A stretch of DNA of 64,000 bases, taken from NCBI RefSeq assembly GCF_029633865.1, contig NC_079217.1, positions 34,621,205-34,685,204 on the forward strand, in the 5' to 3' direction. Below, one piece after another: positions 1 through 11,609 of this stretch. The position numbers were made by a program, and so were the translations under genes. The stretch's first letter is position 1. Each line of letters opens with the position of its first letter. Below the pieces are notes generated by a model. The model did not search any database. It had not been told where the DNA came from and was given only the letters and a program-made list of their open reading frames with translations. The DNA comes from Lampris incognitus. Lineage: Eukaryota; Chordata; Actinopteri; Lampriformes; Lampridae.

Positions 1-802
1 ACTGTCGTTTGCTGAAAACGTTGCATCGGTTGCTCGCTCCTGCAGATATCTCCTCTATAACATCAAGTGGATTCGCCCATTCCTTACCGACAAGATGGCA
101 CAGGTGCTGATCCAGGCTCTGGTCATCTCCTGGCTGGACTACGGCAACTCCCTTCTTGCTGGTGCCCCGGCGTCGGCCATCAGACCTCTGGAGCTTGTTC
201 AGAAAGCTGCAGCTCGTCTGGTGTTCAACCGCCCTAAGTTCTCCCACACAATCCCTCTCATGTCCCTACACTGGCTCCCAGTAGCTGCGCGCATCCAGTT
301 TAAGACTCTACTTCTAGCCTACAGGGCAGTGAAAGGAACAGCTCCTTCCTATCTCCAGGCCATGGTCAAGCCCTACACCCCCGCCCGACCACTTCGCTCT
401 ACTGCCTCGGGACGCCTGGTTGCCCCGTCGCTCAGAGGCCCTTGCTGCCGATCGACCGGGTCACTGCTCTTTTCTGTCCTGGCCCCACAGTGGTGGAGGT
501 GGAATGTACTCCCCACTGAAGTCAGGACAGCGGAGTCACTGCCCATCTTTCGGCGCAGGTTGAAAACTCACCTCTTTAAGAACTACTACCCTGTTACTTG
601 TTCTTGGCACTTATTGCATTCACTCATTTAAAAAAAAAAACTCTTTCTTGCACTTTTACTTTAGCACTGGTTTTGCTCTTAGATGCTTGTTTAGATGCAC
701 TTATGACCTCTGATGACTAGTAGTTCTCCTGATTTCCTACATTAAATGCACTTATTGTAAGTCGCTTTGGCTAAAAGTGTCAGCTAAATGACTGTAATGT
801 AA
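1..802 (+). mobile_element. L2-type LINE, 3' end
   Basis: An open frame runs from base 2 to 631 and encodes the C-terminal end of a non-LTR reverse transcriptase protein, including WLDYGNSLLAG, HWLPVAARIQFK and a final RRLKTHLF stretch, as is typical of fish L2 elements. It is followed by a short 3' UTR ending in the L2-type tail (gtaagtcgctttggctaaaa, then gtcagctaaatgactgtaatg at about 750-802). The 5' part lies outside the window. The frame has no internal stop, so the copy is fairly young. The family assignment rests on recognising the tail and the terminal protein motif. Confidence 0.8.
2..631 (+). CDS. L2 reverse transcriptase C-terminus (partial, transposon)
   Basis: This is the partial coding part of the LINE, about 209 codons and open at the 5' edge. 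It carries no catalytic palm motifs, only the thumb and C-terminal region that follows the reverse transcriptase. It is not a host gene. Confidence 0.7.
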   Translation: MSFAENVASVARSCRYLLYNIKWIRPFLTDKMAQVLIQALVISWLDYGNSLLAGAPASAIRPLELVQKAAARLVFNRPKFSHTIPLMSLHWLPVAARIQFKTLLLAYRAVKGTAPSYLQAMVKPYTPARPLRSTASGRLVAPSLRGPCCRSTGSLLFSVLAPQWWRWNVLPTEVRTAESLPIFRRRLKTHLFKNYYPVTCSWHLLHSLI

Positions 803-845
803 CTTTTCTCTTGTGTAGACGCTTGGTTTATCGACCAAATATGTA

Positions 846-2041
846 CACTACCGTTCAAAAGTTTGGGATCACCCAAACAATTTCGTGTTTTCCATGAAAA
901 GTCACACTTATTCACCACCATATGTTGTGAAATGAATAGAAAATAGAGTCAAGACATTGACAAGGTTAGAAATAATGATTTGTATTTGAAATAAGATTTT
1001 TTTTACATCAAACTTTGCTTTCGTCAAAGAATCCTCCATTTGCAGCAATTACAGCATTGCAGACCTTTGGCATTCTAGCTGTTAATTTGTTGAGGTAATC
1101 TGGAGAAATTGCACCCCACGCTTCCAGAAGCAGCTCCCACAAGTTGGATTGGTTGGATGGGCACTTCTTTGAGCAGATTGAGTTTCTGGAGCATCACATT
1201 TGTGGGGTCAATTAAACGCTCAAAATGGCCAGAAAAAGAGAACTTTCATCTGAAACTCGACAGTCTATTCTTGTTCTTAGAAATGAAGGCTATTCCATGC
1301 GAGAAATTGCTAAGAAATTGAAGATTTCCTACACCGGTGTGTACTACTCCCTTCAGAGGACAGCACAAACAGGCTCTAACAGGTACTATTTAATGAAGAT
1401 GCCAGTTGGGGACCTGTGAGGCGTCTGTTTCTCAAACTAGAGACTCTAATGTACTTATCTTCTTGCTCAGTTGTGCAACGCGGCCTCCCACTTCTTTTTC
1501 TACTCTGGTTAGAGCCTGTTTGTGCTGTCCTCTGAAGGGAGTAGTACACACCGGTGTAGGAAATCTTCAATTTCTTAGCAATTTCTCGCATGGAATAGCC
1601 TTCATTTCTAAGAACAAGAATAGACTGTCGAGTTTCAGATGAAAGTTCTCTTTTTCTGGCCATTTTGAGCGTTTAATTGACCCCACAAATGTGATGCTCC
1701 AGAAACTCAATCTGCTCAAAGAAGTGCCCATCCAACCAATCCAACTTGTGGGAGCTGCTTCTGGAAGCGTGGGGTGCAATTTCTCCAGATTACCTCAACA
1801 AATTAACAGCTAGAATGCCAAAGGTCTGCAATGCTGTAATTGCTGCAAATGGAGGATTCTTTGACGAAAGCAAAGTTTGATGTAAAAAAATCTTATTTCA
1901 AATACAAATCATTATTTCTAACCTTGTCAATGTCTTGACTCTATTTTCTATTCATTTCACAACATATGGTGGTGAATAAGTGTGACTTTTCATGGAAAAC
2001 ACAAAATTGTTTGGGTGATCCCAAACTTTTGAACGGTAGTG
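846..2041. mobile_element. Palindromic Tc1-like non-autonomous element, copy 1
   Basis: The element starts cactaccgttcaaaagtttg and ends with the reverse complement, flanked by TA (844-845 and 2042-2043), the Tc1/mariner target duplication. The left arm (846-1380) and right arm (1508-2041) are near-perfect reverse complements of about 535 bp, separated by a 127-bp unique spacer. Each arm carries the start of a Tc1 transposase gene: MARKRELSSETRQSILVLRN plus a helix-turn-helix region. The minus-strand frame 1376-1663 continues 95 codons through the spacer. No DDE catalytic domain is present, so the copy must depend on another transposase. A transcript across it would fold into a long hairpin. 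Confidence 0.9.
1376..1663 (-). pseudogene. Tc1 transposase N-terminal fragment (95 aa)
   Basis: The frame opens with MARKRELSSETRQSILVLRN, then MREIAKKLKISYTGVYYSLQ, the paired-like helix-turn-helix that binds Tc1 terminal repeats. It goes on through a basic RKRSGRPRCT stretch and stops at NSTC before any catalytic domain. The truncation point lies at the spacer/arm junction. It could at most encode a DNA-binding fragment. Confidence 0.75.
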
Positions 2042-2043
2042 TA

Positions 2044-3062
2044 TATATATTAGGCCACTTAGTAACGTCTTCCACCCACGCGGTAATACCACACGGATCT
2101 GGAAGTCGGTTGCCGTTCGCCAAAGTTAATTTATTCGGGTAACTTTTGTGATCTTTTGTCGTTAATCCCCTTGCACAGTTTGACAAACTAGCTAACTCCG
2201 CCATACTTCCGTTGCCTAAGCGCGCGCGCATCCACACCTATGTCATCACTGTTTATAAACTGTAAAGGGTCTATAATGCTTACAGTATTTTTTTTTTTAG
2301 ACTCGGTGTACCAATACTGCTAGGTCCATTTGAATGTGTTTAATTTGTAACCAATCAAAAATAAGATTGTGAATACAGAGCTTTTCTTTCTGTTTCAGCT
2401 GATATTTCTTGGTTGGTCAATAAGGCCTCCGTTATGTAAATTATATTTATTGCTCATTATGCAACCATTCAAAGCCTGACCTTAATTGAACTGGCTGACG
2501 TCACTCCCTCCCTCGTACTATTAAATACATCCCTGGCAGTGTTTAAAACAGTGCACACACTCCACCGCAACGTTGTCAAGTAATTTAATCAGTTTCCAAG
2601 TCCTTCATTGTAAAACTAACTATCTAAAAACCTCTCAAAAAGACCCATCAGTACAATTGTCATCCTCGTACCTTGACGGTGTTGCTTACAACAGCAACTA
2701 ATTCTCATACTATACTTTCACAAGTAAAACACAATATCACTAAAAAGGAGAAAAAAAACCCCATTACATATATAATGTAATACAGTAGCAAAATGTCTTT
2801 TGTAAAAAAAAAAAAGTGGCTTGGCCAGGAATGGAGGCACTATTATTCATGACGATCACTGTGTAGTGCACAAAACAGGGTCCTAAAAGCAGAATACTGT
2901 GGTGAATCCATTTGTAAGGAGGAATGCAATTATGGTAGCAATGGTGTTTTTTTTTTTTTTTAAGTTTAGACTGCACTGAAGAAATCCTGAGGAATTCTGC
3001 TTAAGCTCCTGGAGCTAATAATTAAAAACATAACCTTGACAGATAACCTTTGCCACTTATAT
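2044..3062. other. Intergenic, no gene seen
   Basis: This AT-rich sequence has short poly-A and poly-T runs and no splice-bounded open frame that I can support. A small CpG-containing patch at about 2070-2240 resembles no family I recognise. Confidence 0.5.
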
Positions 3063-3953
3063 ATACCAATCAGCCAAAACATTAAAACCACCTGCCTAAT
3101 ATTGTGTAGGTCCCCATCGTAGCACCAAAACAGCTCTGACCCGTCGAGGCATGGGCTCCACCAGACCTCTGAAGGTGTCCTCTGGTATCTGGCACCAAGA
3201 TGTTAGTAGCAAATCCTTAAGTTCTCTAAGTTGCACATTGGGGCATCCATGAATCGAACATGTTTTTCCAGCATGTTCCACAGACGCTCGATAGGACTGA
3301 GATCTGGGAAATTTGGAGGACAGACAACACCTTGAACTCTTTGTCATTTTCCTCAAACAGTTCCTTAATGTGTGCGGTGTGGCAGGGCGCATTATCCTGC
3401 TGAAAGAGGCTACTGACATCAGGTAATGCCATTGCCATGAAAGGGTGTACTTGGTCTGCAACAATGTTTAGGTAGGTAGTACATGCCAAAGTAACATCCA
3501 CGTGAATGCCAAGACCTAGGGTTTCCCAGCAGAACATTTCCCAGAGCATCACACTGCCTCTGCCAGCTTGCCTTCTTCCCATAGTGCATTCTGGTGCCAT
3601 CTCTTCCCCAGGCAAATGATGCACATGCACCTGGCCGTCCACATGATGTAAAAGAAAACATGATTCATCAGACCAGGCCACATTTTCCCATTGTTCCATG
3701 GCCCAGTTCTGACGTTCGTGCCCATTGTAGGTGCTTTCAATGGTGGACGGGTCTTCATGGGCACTCTGACTGGTCTGCGGCTATGCAGCCCCATACACAG
3801 CAAGCTGTGATGCACTGTGTGTTTTGACACCTATCATAGCTAACATTAACTTTTTCAGCAATTTGAGCAACAGTAGCTCCTCTTTTTGTTGTAACAAGAG
3901 ATTCAATATTATTCACTTCACCTGTCAGTGGTTTTAATGTTTTGGCTGATCCA
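3063..3953 (-). mobile_element. Degenerate Tc1-like transposon
   Basis: Terminal inverted repeats are visible: left accaatcagccaaaacatta and right taatgttttggctgat. On the minus strand two shifted frames (about 3096-3464 and 3226-3699) keep transposase catalytic-domain motifs, WSDES and QQDNAPCH, and a C-terminal RRVRAVLVLRWGPTQY. These correspond to the first two acidic residues of the DDE triad and the usual Tc1 tail. Frameshifts separate them and the N-terminal DNA-binding region is mostly missing, so the element is dead. It belongs to a different Tc1 family from the palindromic element. Confidence 0.8.
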
Positions 3954-4514
3954 TGTGTGTGAACATTGGGGTTAAATATAATGTAGAATGGACTATCCAA
4001 CATGAGATAATTGGGATAGACACAGACACACATCATTTGCAAAGGGTCTCACTTGCCAAGGAGAGTTGAGGGGTTTTGAATGTTCAATATAAGGCAAAAG
4101 TATGACACTCTAACTGCTTTTGATATTTTTGTTTTACTTCCGTGTAGTAGGCTGAAGTACAATGCATCATTTGAACTGTCACTAAAGTTTAACTATCTTA
4201 AATAGTTTAATTTACTTAAATAGACATCAATGTAAATGGAAGTCATGATGAATGTAAAAATCTGGACAATCCAAATGAAGCCTGTGATATTGGTAAATGT
4301 TATGTCATCATGGATTAAAATGGACTGCAACAGTAGTTTCTAGGGGATAAACCAGCTGAAGGCAGTCAGGTCAGATTAGCCCCGTTGCAGGTAAATGACA
4401 GGAGCAGTACCTATCACTACTGTCTGTTTAAAATATTAGGAACACCCCCTAATATAGAATCGTACCCCACCTTGCACAATCTATCTTTCAAATGTCTCTG
4501 TCAGTCTATTTTAA
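3954..4514. other. Intergenic, no gene seen
   Basis: This is AT-rich sequence downstream of tp53i13. I find no coding exon or recognisable repeat. A tttaat at about 4206, read as attaaa on the minus strand, is a possible but unproven poly-A signal. Confidence 0.35.
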
Positions 4515-5292
4515 GCCAGGATCAGACTACACGATATTAGGCAATCATAGTACCATAAATTCGTGCCGTGTCTTGGTCGGGAGACTAGCAACACTACAAG
4601 TATGACCCCAACCAATCATTGTATGCTGCCTTTCACGATCTTGTGCGAGTTCATAGGTTGTTGGGGAGGAGGGTCAAGAAATTGTCAACCATGGCTACAG
4701 AATCGCTACTTGTGATGCTGGCAGTCTGGTGTTCCGAAATGAAAAAGAAAGGAAAAAAAAACGATTGTGGACACTTTTGTGGCTACTGTTAATGGGGAAT
4801 GATAACCTAGCATACTTTAACCAGCTCCTCACCAGGTTGCTGAAGTGCCGCCACTATTTCTCGCCAACATTTAGCCTATCTCTGTCATGGTCCTCCATCG
4901 AGGAAAGGTAAAAAAGGCAGGGGTATTGTTTGCACTGCTCAAACTTTTCTTGGTTTCGTTGCTCCATCTGACAGCAGCAGCAGTGTCCCTCTTTTTCTTT
5001 GCCATGTTTACATATGTGCACCAGAGAGCACTCTGTCATCCCATTGGTCAATGTCAAGGAACCCATCGTGGAAGATGTCAGACGAGGCAGGAAAATATAA
5101 AGAATTCTGACATGCTAGACTTTTCGTCAGGGTGTCGTGGGGCTTCCCAGACACCACATTGCTGTACTTCAATTATGTCATACTACATGGGGTAAAGACG
5201 CCCGTTCGCCATTCCCGACATTCATCAGGCCCAATGTTGGAAATTTGATGGTGACGACAAAATCGAGCTGAAATTGTGTAGTCTGATCCCGG
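4515..5292. mobile_element. Harbinger-like non-autonomous DNA element
   Basis: The ends are imperfect inverted repeats: gccaggatcagactacacga on the left and the complement of tgtgtagtctgatcccgg on the right. Such 'gatcagactacac' ends are of the PIF-Harbinger kind, as far as I can judge by eye. The interior has no complete transposase frame. It lies immediately downstream of the tp53i13 stop codon, so it may form part of that gene's 3' UTR. The target-site duplication is not clear. Confidence 0.5.
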
Positions 5293-5420
5293 AAGAGAGG
5301 TTGCAGTGTTAAGAGTTGAGAAGTGGCTCTTCAGCTCCTCTGTTTGTTTGGCAGATTGGGACTGACTGACAGCGACTGTTGCAGAGTTTTCCTTCATACT
5401 TGTACTTGTCTCTACAGTTT

Positions 5421-5544
5421 CTATTGATCGTCGTCTGAGCTGGAGGAACTGGGCAGAAGAACACACTCCTTTCTTCTGCTCTGAGAGGTCCTCCTCTTCC
5501 GCCTCCTCTCTACTATTCTCAGCCTCCTGCGGATCACATCTAGA

Positions 5545-5578
<34 letters not shown>

Positions 5579-6925
5579 GTTTAAAAAAAATTCCCTCAAT
5601 GCTGAGTGCTGGTCATGGTTGTAAGCCTCTATAGGTGCTCTAGCTCTATTATGAGACCCATACTGCCTCCTACCTGCCACGCTGTCGTAATCCTGCTGCG
5701 GGTCGTGCCAGTAGAGACTGGGTGTGGTCCTCCAGTGGCGGTGGAGGCGCGTGTGGAGCACCGACAACGCCAAGAGAATCAATAGGAAGCCCAGTGCTGC
5801 AGCCGCCCACACTGCCTCGTCTGTTCTCGGGGTCCGTGGCATTCCCTTAGCCAGCTCAGTGGCTTGCCCCCGTGGCCCAGAGGCCTCGGTACAGCTACAA
5901 TGGCTGTCTGGCTCACAGTTCCCACAGTCAGGTGCGTTGGATGGGTAACTGGCCAGGAGTGGGGTGTGTGGTCTGTGATGGGGCTGGGGTGGGGGTTCAG
6001 GGTGCTCATGTGATGTGGGGGGGTCACCTCCAGATCTGGGATTTTTACTCTCGCTTTTGGTGTGCACGTTACTGTGCGTTTGCTCGTTCAATGCCTCTCT
6101 TTCTTTCACATCGACTGGTCCACTACCCTGCATCTTCTCGTCTGTTATGTTGTCTTTAACAGTGTCTTCTGTCTTACTTTCTCCAGCCTTCCTTTTTGCT
6201 TCTGCCACCATCTGTTTAATAGAGTCTTTCTCACTCTGTTTGCCTATAACCATTCCCTCCGCTTTGGTGTTGTCACCCCTGGGGGGCGGTAGTGTGTATG
6301 TCTGTGTAATTTGAGGTCCAGTGGTAAAGGTGCGTTTACCAGAGGCCCCGTTTGCAAGCAGTTTTGTCCCTGGTGTGGTGTGGATGCTTATGGTGTCTGG
6401 ACGTTCAGGGTTGAGCTTAAGAGAATTGAGCCTTGATTGTAACACATGTTTTTGAGGCTCAGAGCTTCTGGATCTTAAAGGTGCATGTGTATTTAGAGTC
6501 TTTGGTGGATGCGGTCCTGAAGGAGTTATGGGTCTCTTGTTAAGGCTCTGATTCGGGAGGTTGCGGCCAGGAGAAGGAGGGGCTGTCCTGGGTACGAGGG
6601 AGTCTTTCCTGAGACTGGGCTCAGAGGAAGACCTGGTCTGGAGATGAGATTCTGTTTGTGCTTCAGATGTCTTGTCTTGCTCCGTGCCACCGAGAATGCT
6701 TACCTTGGCCATACTCGTCAAGGAAGAGGAGACATCCGTGGCTATGTTTCCTCTCTCCCTCCCATCCTCCACATCCTCCTTATTTTCTCTGATGGCAGCT
6801 CTATTTTGCCTGTGTTTTTGCTCCTCTCTCAAACTCTTCCTTGCCTTCCTTGTGTCGAGCACTCTACCCATCCCTCCATCCAGGTAAGAAAAGAGGGTCC
6901 TCTCACAGCAGTGCCTCACAGACTG
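5421..6925 (-). CDS. tp53i13: tp53i13 exons 8-9: disordered stalk, TM helix, basic tail
   Basis: Exon 8 (6925-5674) encodes about 417 residues of Ser/Pro/Thr/Lys-rich, low-complexity stalk. This includes a Pro/His-rich stretch (EPPPQPHHRP), a Cys cluster (CGNCEPDSHCSC) and the membrane helix at about residues 605-627 (AAAALGFLLILLALSVL). It ends in phase 1 inside YDSVA(D). Exon 9 (5539-5421) supplies DVIRRRLRIVERRRKRRTS and ends SSSSSDDDQ. The helix with flanking HTRLHRHWR fits a type I topology with a short basic cytoplasmic tail. Intron 8 is only 134 bp, and its 3' end is a GT repeat directly before the acceptor. Confidence 0.88.
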
Positions 6926-9900
6926 CTGGGGGTTTTCGAAAAGGGAAATATTCAATACAATATGGTAATAAATATCAAGAACATTTATTGCATTATGCTT
7001 TGTCATTACTGTGAACATAACCTTCTAGATTTTAAAAATAGGTAGTCCCCAAATAAGTCTCCATACCTTCACCTGTGATGTGTGTTTCTCTGGGAGTGTG
7101 TGTTGGTGCTCTCGCTCTCCAGACCGGTGCTTCTCTGCTGGCCGAATCAAGAGCAGGTTGTACTGTCGGTTCTGGTTCATACTGCCGCGTTTCCGTCCTG
7201 TTGTTGTTGTTTTCTCCAGCCAATCACAGACGTCTGATGCAGCGGCCACGGTGGACAGCTCCAGAGTACGGCCCCAGGAGACCAAAGCTATGGGCTGAGC
7301 AATGAGACCAGTGGATATTCACTACCTCTCCAGTCACCACACATCTTCCATCATCGACTAATATAAGATGTCCTCCCTCCTCTATACACCTTAAAGTTGT
7401 TACAAATACAAATCCCTTCTGTACATCTCCTAACAATAATTTTATTGGTTTTCTTTGTACATCTCCTGTATTATCATTATATGGTCACAAGTATATTTGC
7501 CAGGGCGCAATAATCCTGACACTTTATTTTCCACAGCTGGTTGCTTACTTTGATCATCTAGGACTTAAAGCTTGTTAGTGTTTCTCATTCATTCAGATAC
7601 ATTTCCCAAAACTACCTCATTCCCGAAAGAGGGCCTCAAAACCTCACAGCATTAACACAACTGGCCACAGCACTATTTCAATTCTCATTGTGTTTGTGCA
7701 AATGCTAAAACAAATTTAGCAAAACACTAAATGCAAATATCATTGCATAGATACAATTCTCATTCGATCATGACATGCTGTTCAAAACAGATTGTACTTT
7801 TGTCAGTCGGCTATATACACGTCACATTGACACAGTAGTTCATTGCTTAAATCATTGAATATAAAATATGTGTGACAATCATTGTGTTTGCTCAAAAGAA
7901 AAGGCCAGTGTAATTCCCCAGTAAGTTTCTAACAACTTACTGGGGAAATAAACAGAGTTGTCAACAGTTCTCTAGATTCCACACTTTTTATTCATATATC
8001 TATCATGGACTGATGCGTTATACTTCACAGCACAAGTCAGACAACCTTCACCAAGTGTCCTGTCTTACCGTGTGTTTGCTGAGTTCTGGATGTGAGCTAA
8101 CAATGTAGTTGGAGAGACAGGCGCGAGCCAGGGCAGACAGACGAGCATGCTCATGAGGAGCAACACACGGGTGGTAGAGCAAAACAGTTGCCCCGTGCTA
8201 ACGAAGAAAAAAAACCAAAACGTGTTAAGATAGATGCATATGCTAAAAAACAAATACAAATCAGTGTTGATATAATTGCTGTCCTGAAACAAAAAAAAAC
8301 AAACACAAAGTATATAGACGGGTAGCATGCGAACACTGATTGCCGCATATCTCGGTTAACTAATTGGCTGCGCTGCAGGACTCATGCCTGCCACTCTACA
8401 GCTGCAACTATACCGGCTAGTATTTCATACAGCCTTTAAAGCAGAAAGTGACTGAATGTACCTTGCATTTGTTTAGAAATGTATGTAGTGTTTAGTCTGT
8501 TGCATGTTTTGCACAGTCCCGTTGCACCGAATACAATGTCCTGTTGTCCCTGTACCATGTGTGCCAGGGTTAAAGTCAACAACAGTTTGAAATCATGTTA
8601 CATGTCATGACTTACATGCAAATTGTTAAGCCATCGCTGAGGAGGACAAAACAAGTACTCTCCACTCTCCGCCCTCCACGGTCTGTATGCTCCACTGCAC
8701 CAAAGACAACACACAAGTAAAGGCTGTTCTTTAAAATGTGTCACAATTTTTGCCAACGCGTCATATGGAGTGACACGTAGGCCTAATTTCCTTAGTCATT
8801 CATCAACATGGACAGTATCAGAGAATGCACAAATGACATGGGACAGAGGGTTGTTCATAAATTAGACAAATGTCACAAAAATACAACACTTCTGCAAATA
8901 CAATCTCTGCCATTATGGTAAAAAAAAGGTTTAAATAATTGGCAGTTTGATGAACCTGTCAGGAAAAGAAGTCAAGTGTGTTTTTTCTGCCAACACAGTA
9001 TGAAGAATACAATGAAAGTTAAAAAGTGTGTTTTTTCCGCCAACACACCATATGAAGAATACAATGAAAGGTAAAAATCATGGCTGGTGTTTAAATGCAG
9101 AGGTGTCGATGTAACACAAAATTATAAACTACGACAAAATATCACAGCAACATATCTATTTCCTATATCACCAAGTATAAAAAACACTTATTGAACAATA
9201 AAGTACATTTTCCATCCATCCATCAATTATTCAAGCAGCTTATCCCAATCGGGGTCACGGTAAGCTGTAGCCTATCCCAGCAGTCATTGGGCGGCAGGTG
9301 GGGAGACACCCCGTAAAGGCTGCCAGTCCATCACAGGGCCGGCACACATACACATTCACACCTAGGGACAATTTGGTACAGTCGATTCACCTGACCTGCA
9401 TGTTTTTGGACTGTGGGAGGAAACCGAAGCACCCAGAGGAAACCCATGCAGACACGGGGAGAACATGCAAACTCCATACAGAGGACGACCCGGGACGACC
9501 CCCCAAAGTTGGACTACCCGGGGGCTCGAACCCAGTTTTGCTCATAGCAGCAAAGGGTGGCAGCACTTCTGCAGGGCGCTGTATTGCATGTCAGCATTAC
9601 AGAGATCAACTTCTTTTTGGAGCATTACAAGGCACAGACAGCATGGGTACAGGTGTGTGTAACCCTGCCTGTGTATGTATGCATTTAAAAGAAGAGAGTG
9701 TTCTGACTTGTACGGGCCAATGCAAGTTCCTACGCTGTCACCTTTATAAAAACATAAGACACACAGGAGTAAGTCCCTACCACAGCATTACCTGTTGGGA
9801 ATGATGTAGTTGTAGCCAATAGGTTTGTCCACACATACCTGGCTGGCTGGCTGCATTGAAAAAAAAAACAGGTCAAATGAGGCATTATCTCTCCAACATC

Positions 9901-11518
9901 TCTGTTAACCGCACACACCCATGTATCAATCCCAACATGGTGCAACAAGCGCTTCACTTTGGACTATGTTGGCTTCATTGCTAAAAACCAACTAGTGGCA
10001 GGAAAACTGCACTCAAATCTTTCAAAAATTCAAAATTCCAAAATTCAAAATTTAAACTTTCAAAAACTCAAACCTTTGTGTTTTAGCCAGCATAGAGGAT
10101 GCTACAGCTCAGATAACACCAAGCATTTCTTTCAACCGTAGATTAAGAAGCTAACTTTTTATTTTTTATTTTATTTTTCTTATTTTGCTTTTTGTGTTTC
10201 ATTAATCCTCAGGTTCAGTTCAGGCCTTGAATACTATGTTGCTTTGATTTTGGGAAACTAGCCAGTAAAGCTTGTGTTTGCATGGTCAAAGGTTGCGTGG
10301 CAAGTGTCCTTAAAGATATCAGTTGCTCGATGAGAGAGCTTCTGTTTGCAGTGTGCGTCGGCTTACCTGGGGATCGTACACTGTGTCAACAGCAGGATGT
10401 CTCTGTGGAGAAAAGGAAAGAGTTACATGGAAAGTCTGTTTTGTTTTTGTTTTTTTAAATAGAGGGTATGATAAGAGTCAAAACTGAGAATGCCAAATGC
10501 CAATGGCTAAGATAGCCAATGTATGTGGAAATGCTATGCATCAACACAATTATTCATTTCTGGTCAGCTCTCAGCTTACACAAAGAAAAAAACCTAGATG
10601 GGCCCAGTGATAAAATGTACCAGCTAAATCTGACTGCACGGTCAGTTACCATTGCTTACATTACTGTTTCTCTGATGTTATTGGTTAAAGCTGAAATCCA
10701 GAATTTGTCCCTTCATTAACAAAAAGCTATTCTATCCATCTGGACCACAGAGTCAGGTAGTAAAATACAAAATTGCATCTGTACCATGGTTGGAGATACT
10801 CTCCATATAGACTGCTGCTGTTGAAATGTTTAACCGGGTAGGAATAGGGCAGCATCAAGCATGTTCCTTCTCAAACAGGAAAAAAGACTGAAACGTGATG
10901 CTGAAGTGGTGATGCTTCTGTCGACAGGTCTTCTACCAATTCTACAATTAATATTAAAGTAGACAGCGTTCCCATATAATTTGATGTAGTTTGTGATACA
11001 TTAAAGTGCCTGTGTTAGCTTTAGTCCAAGGATGCCATCTTTATGATGTTGGGAACTGTTATCTGCTTGTTTGGAGGTACACAATCAAACAATGGCTGCT
11101 ACACCTTGTCAGTCATTCTTGCTGTCAGAGGGAGAGACAAATATCACAGATTTCAGCTTTAAGAGGACAAAATGGGACATGGCTGATGTGCAGTCTACCT
11201 GCTAGATATTTCCACCCACAGAATAGTACTCTTTATTGTCTACAACATTCTACCATTGATTGTATAGTCCAATACTTATCTGTCAACTGACCAGGCTAAA
11301 GACAAACCATGACAAAACCAGGTATTGACATGCTTAATGTTATGTAATGTGCCTCAGTAGTACACCGGTCAGTCTTCAGTTACCTGGGTAGACTCTGGCC
11401 AAGAAGACACAGGGCAGACCCACACAGCTTCCTGTGGCAAGTCCCTCTGTAGTGACATCTGTCATACGTGAACAAGCACAGATCAACAGAGACAGTCAAA
11501 ACAGAGAGACATAGTCTC

Positions 11519-11609
<91 letters not shown>

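Noticed and set aside
4681-4911. Possible coding start ATGGCTACAGAATCG inside the Harbinger-like element
   Set aside because: The frame is short and lies between terminal inverted repeats. It is most likely transposon remnant.
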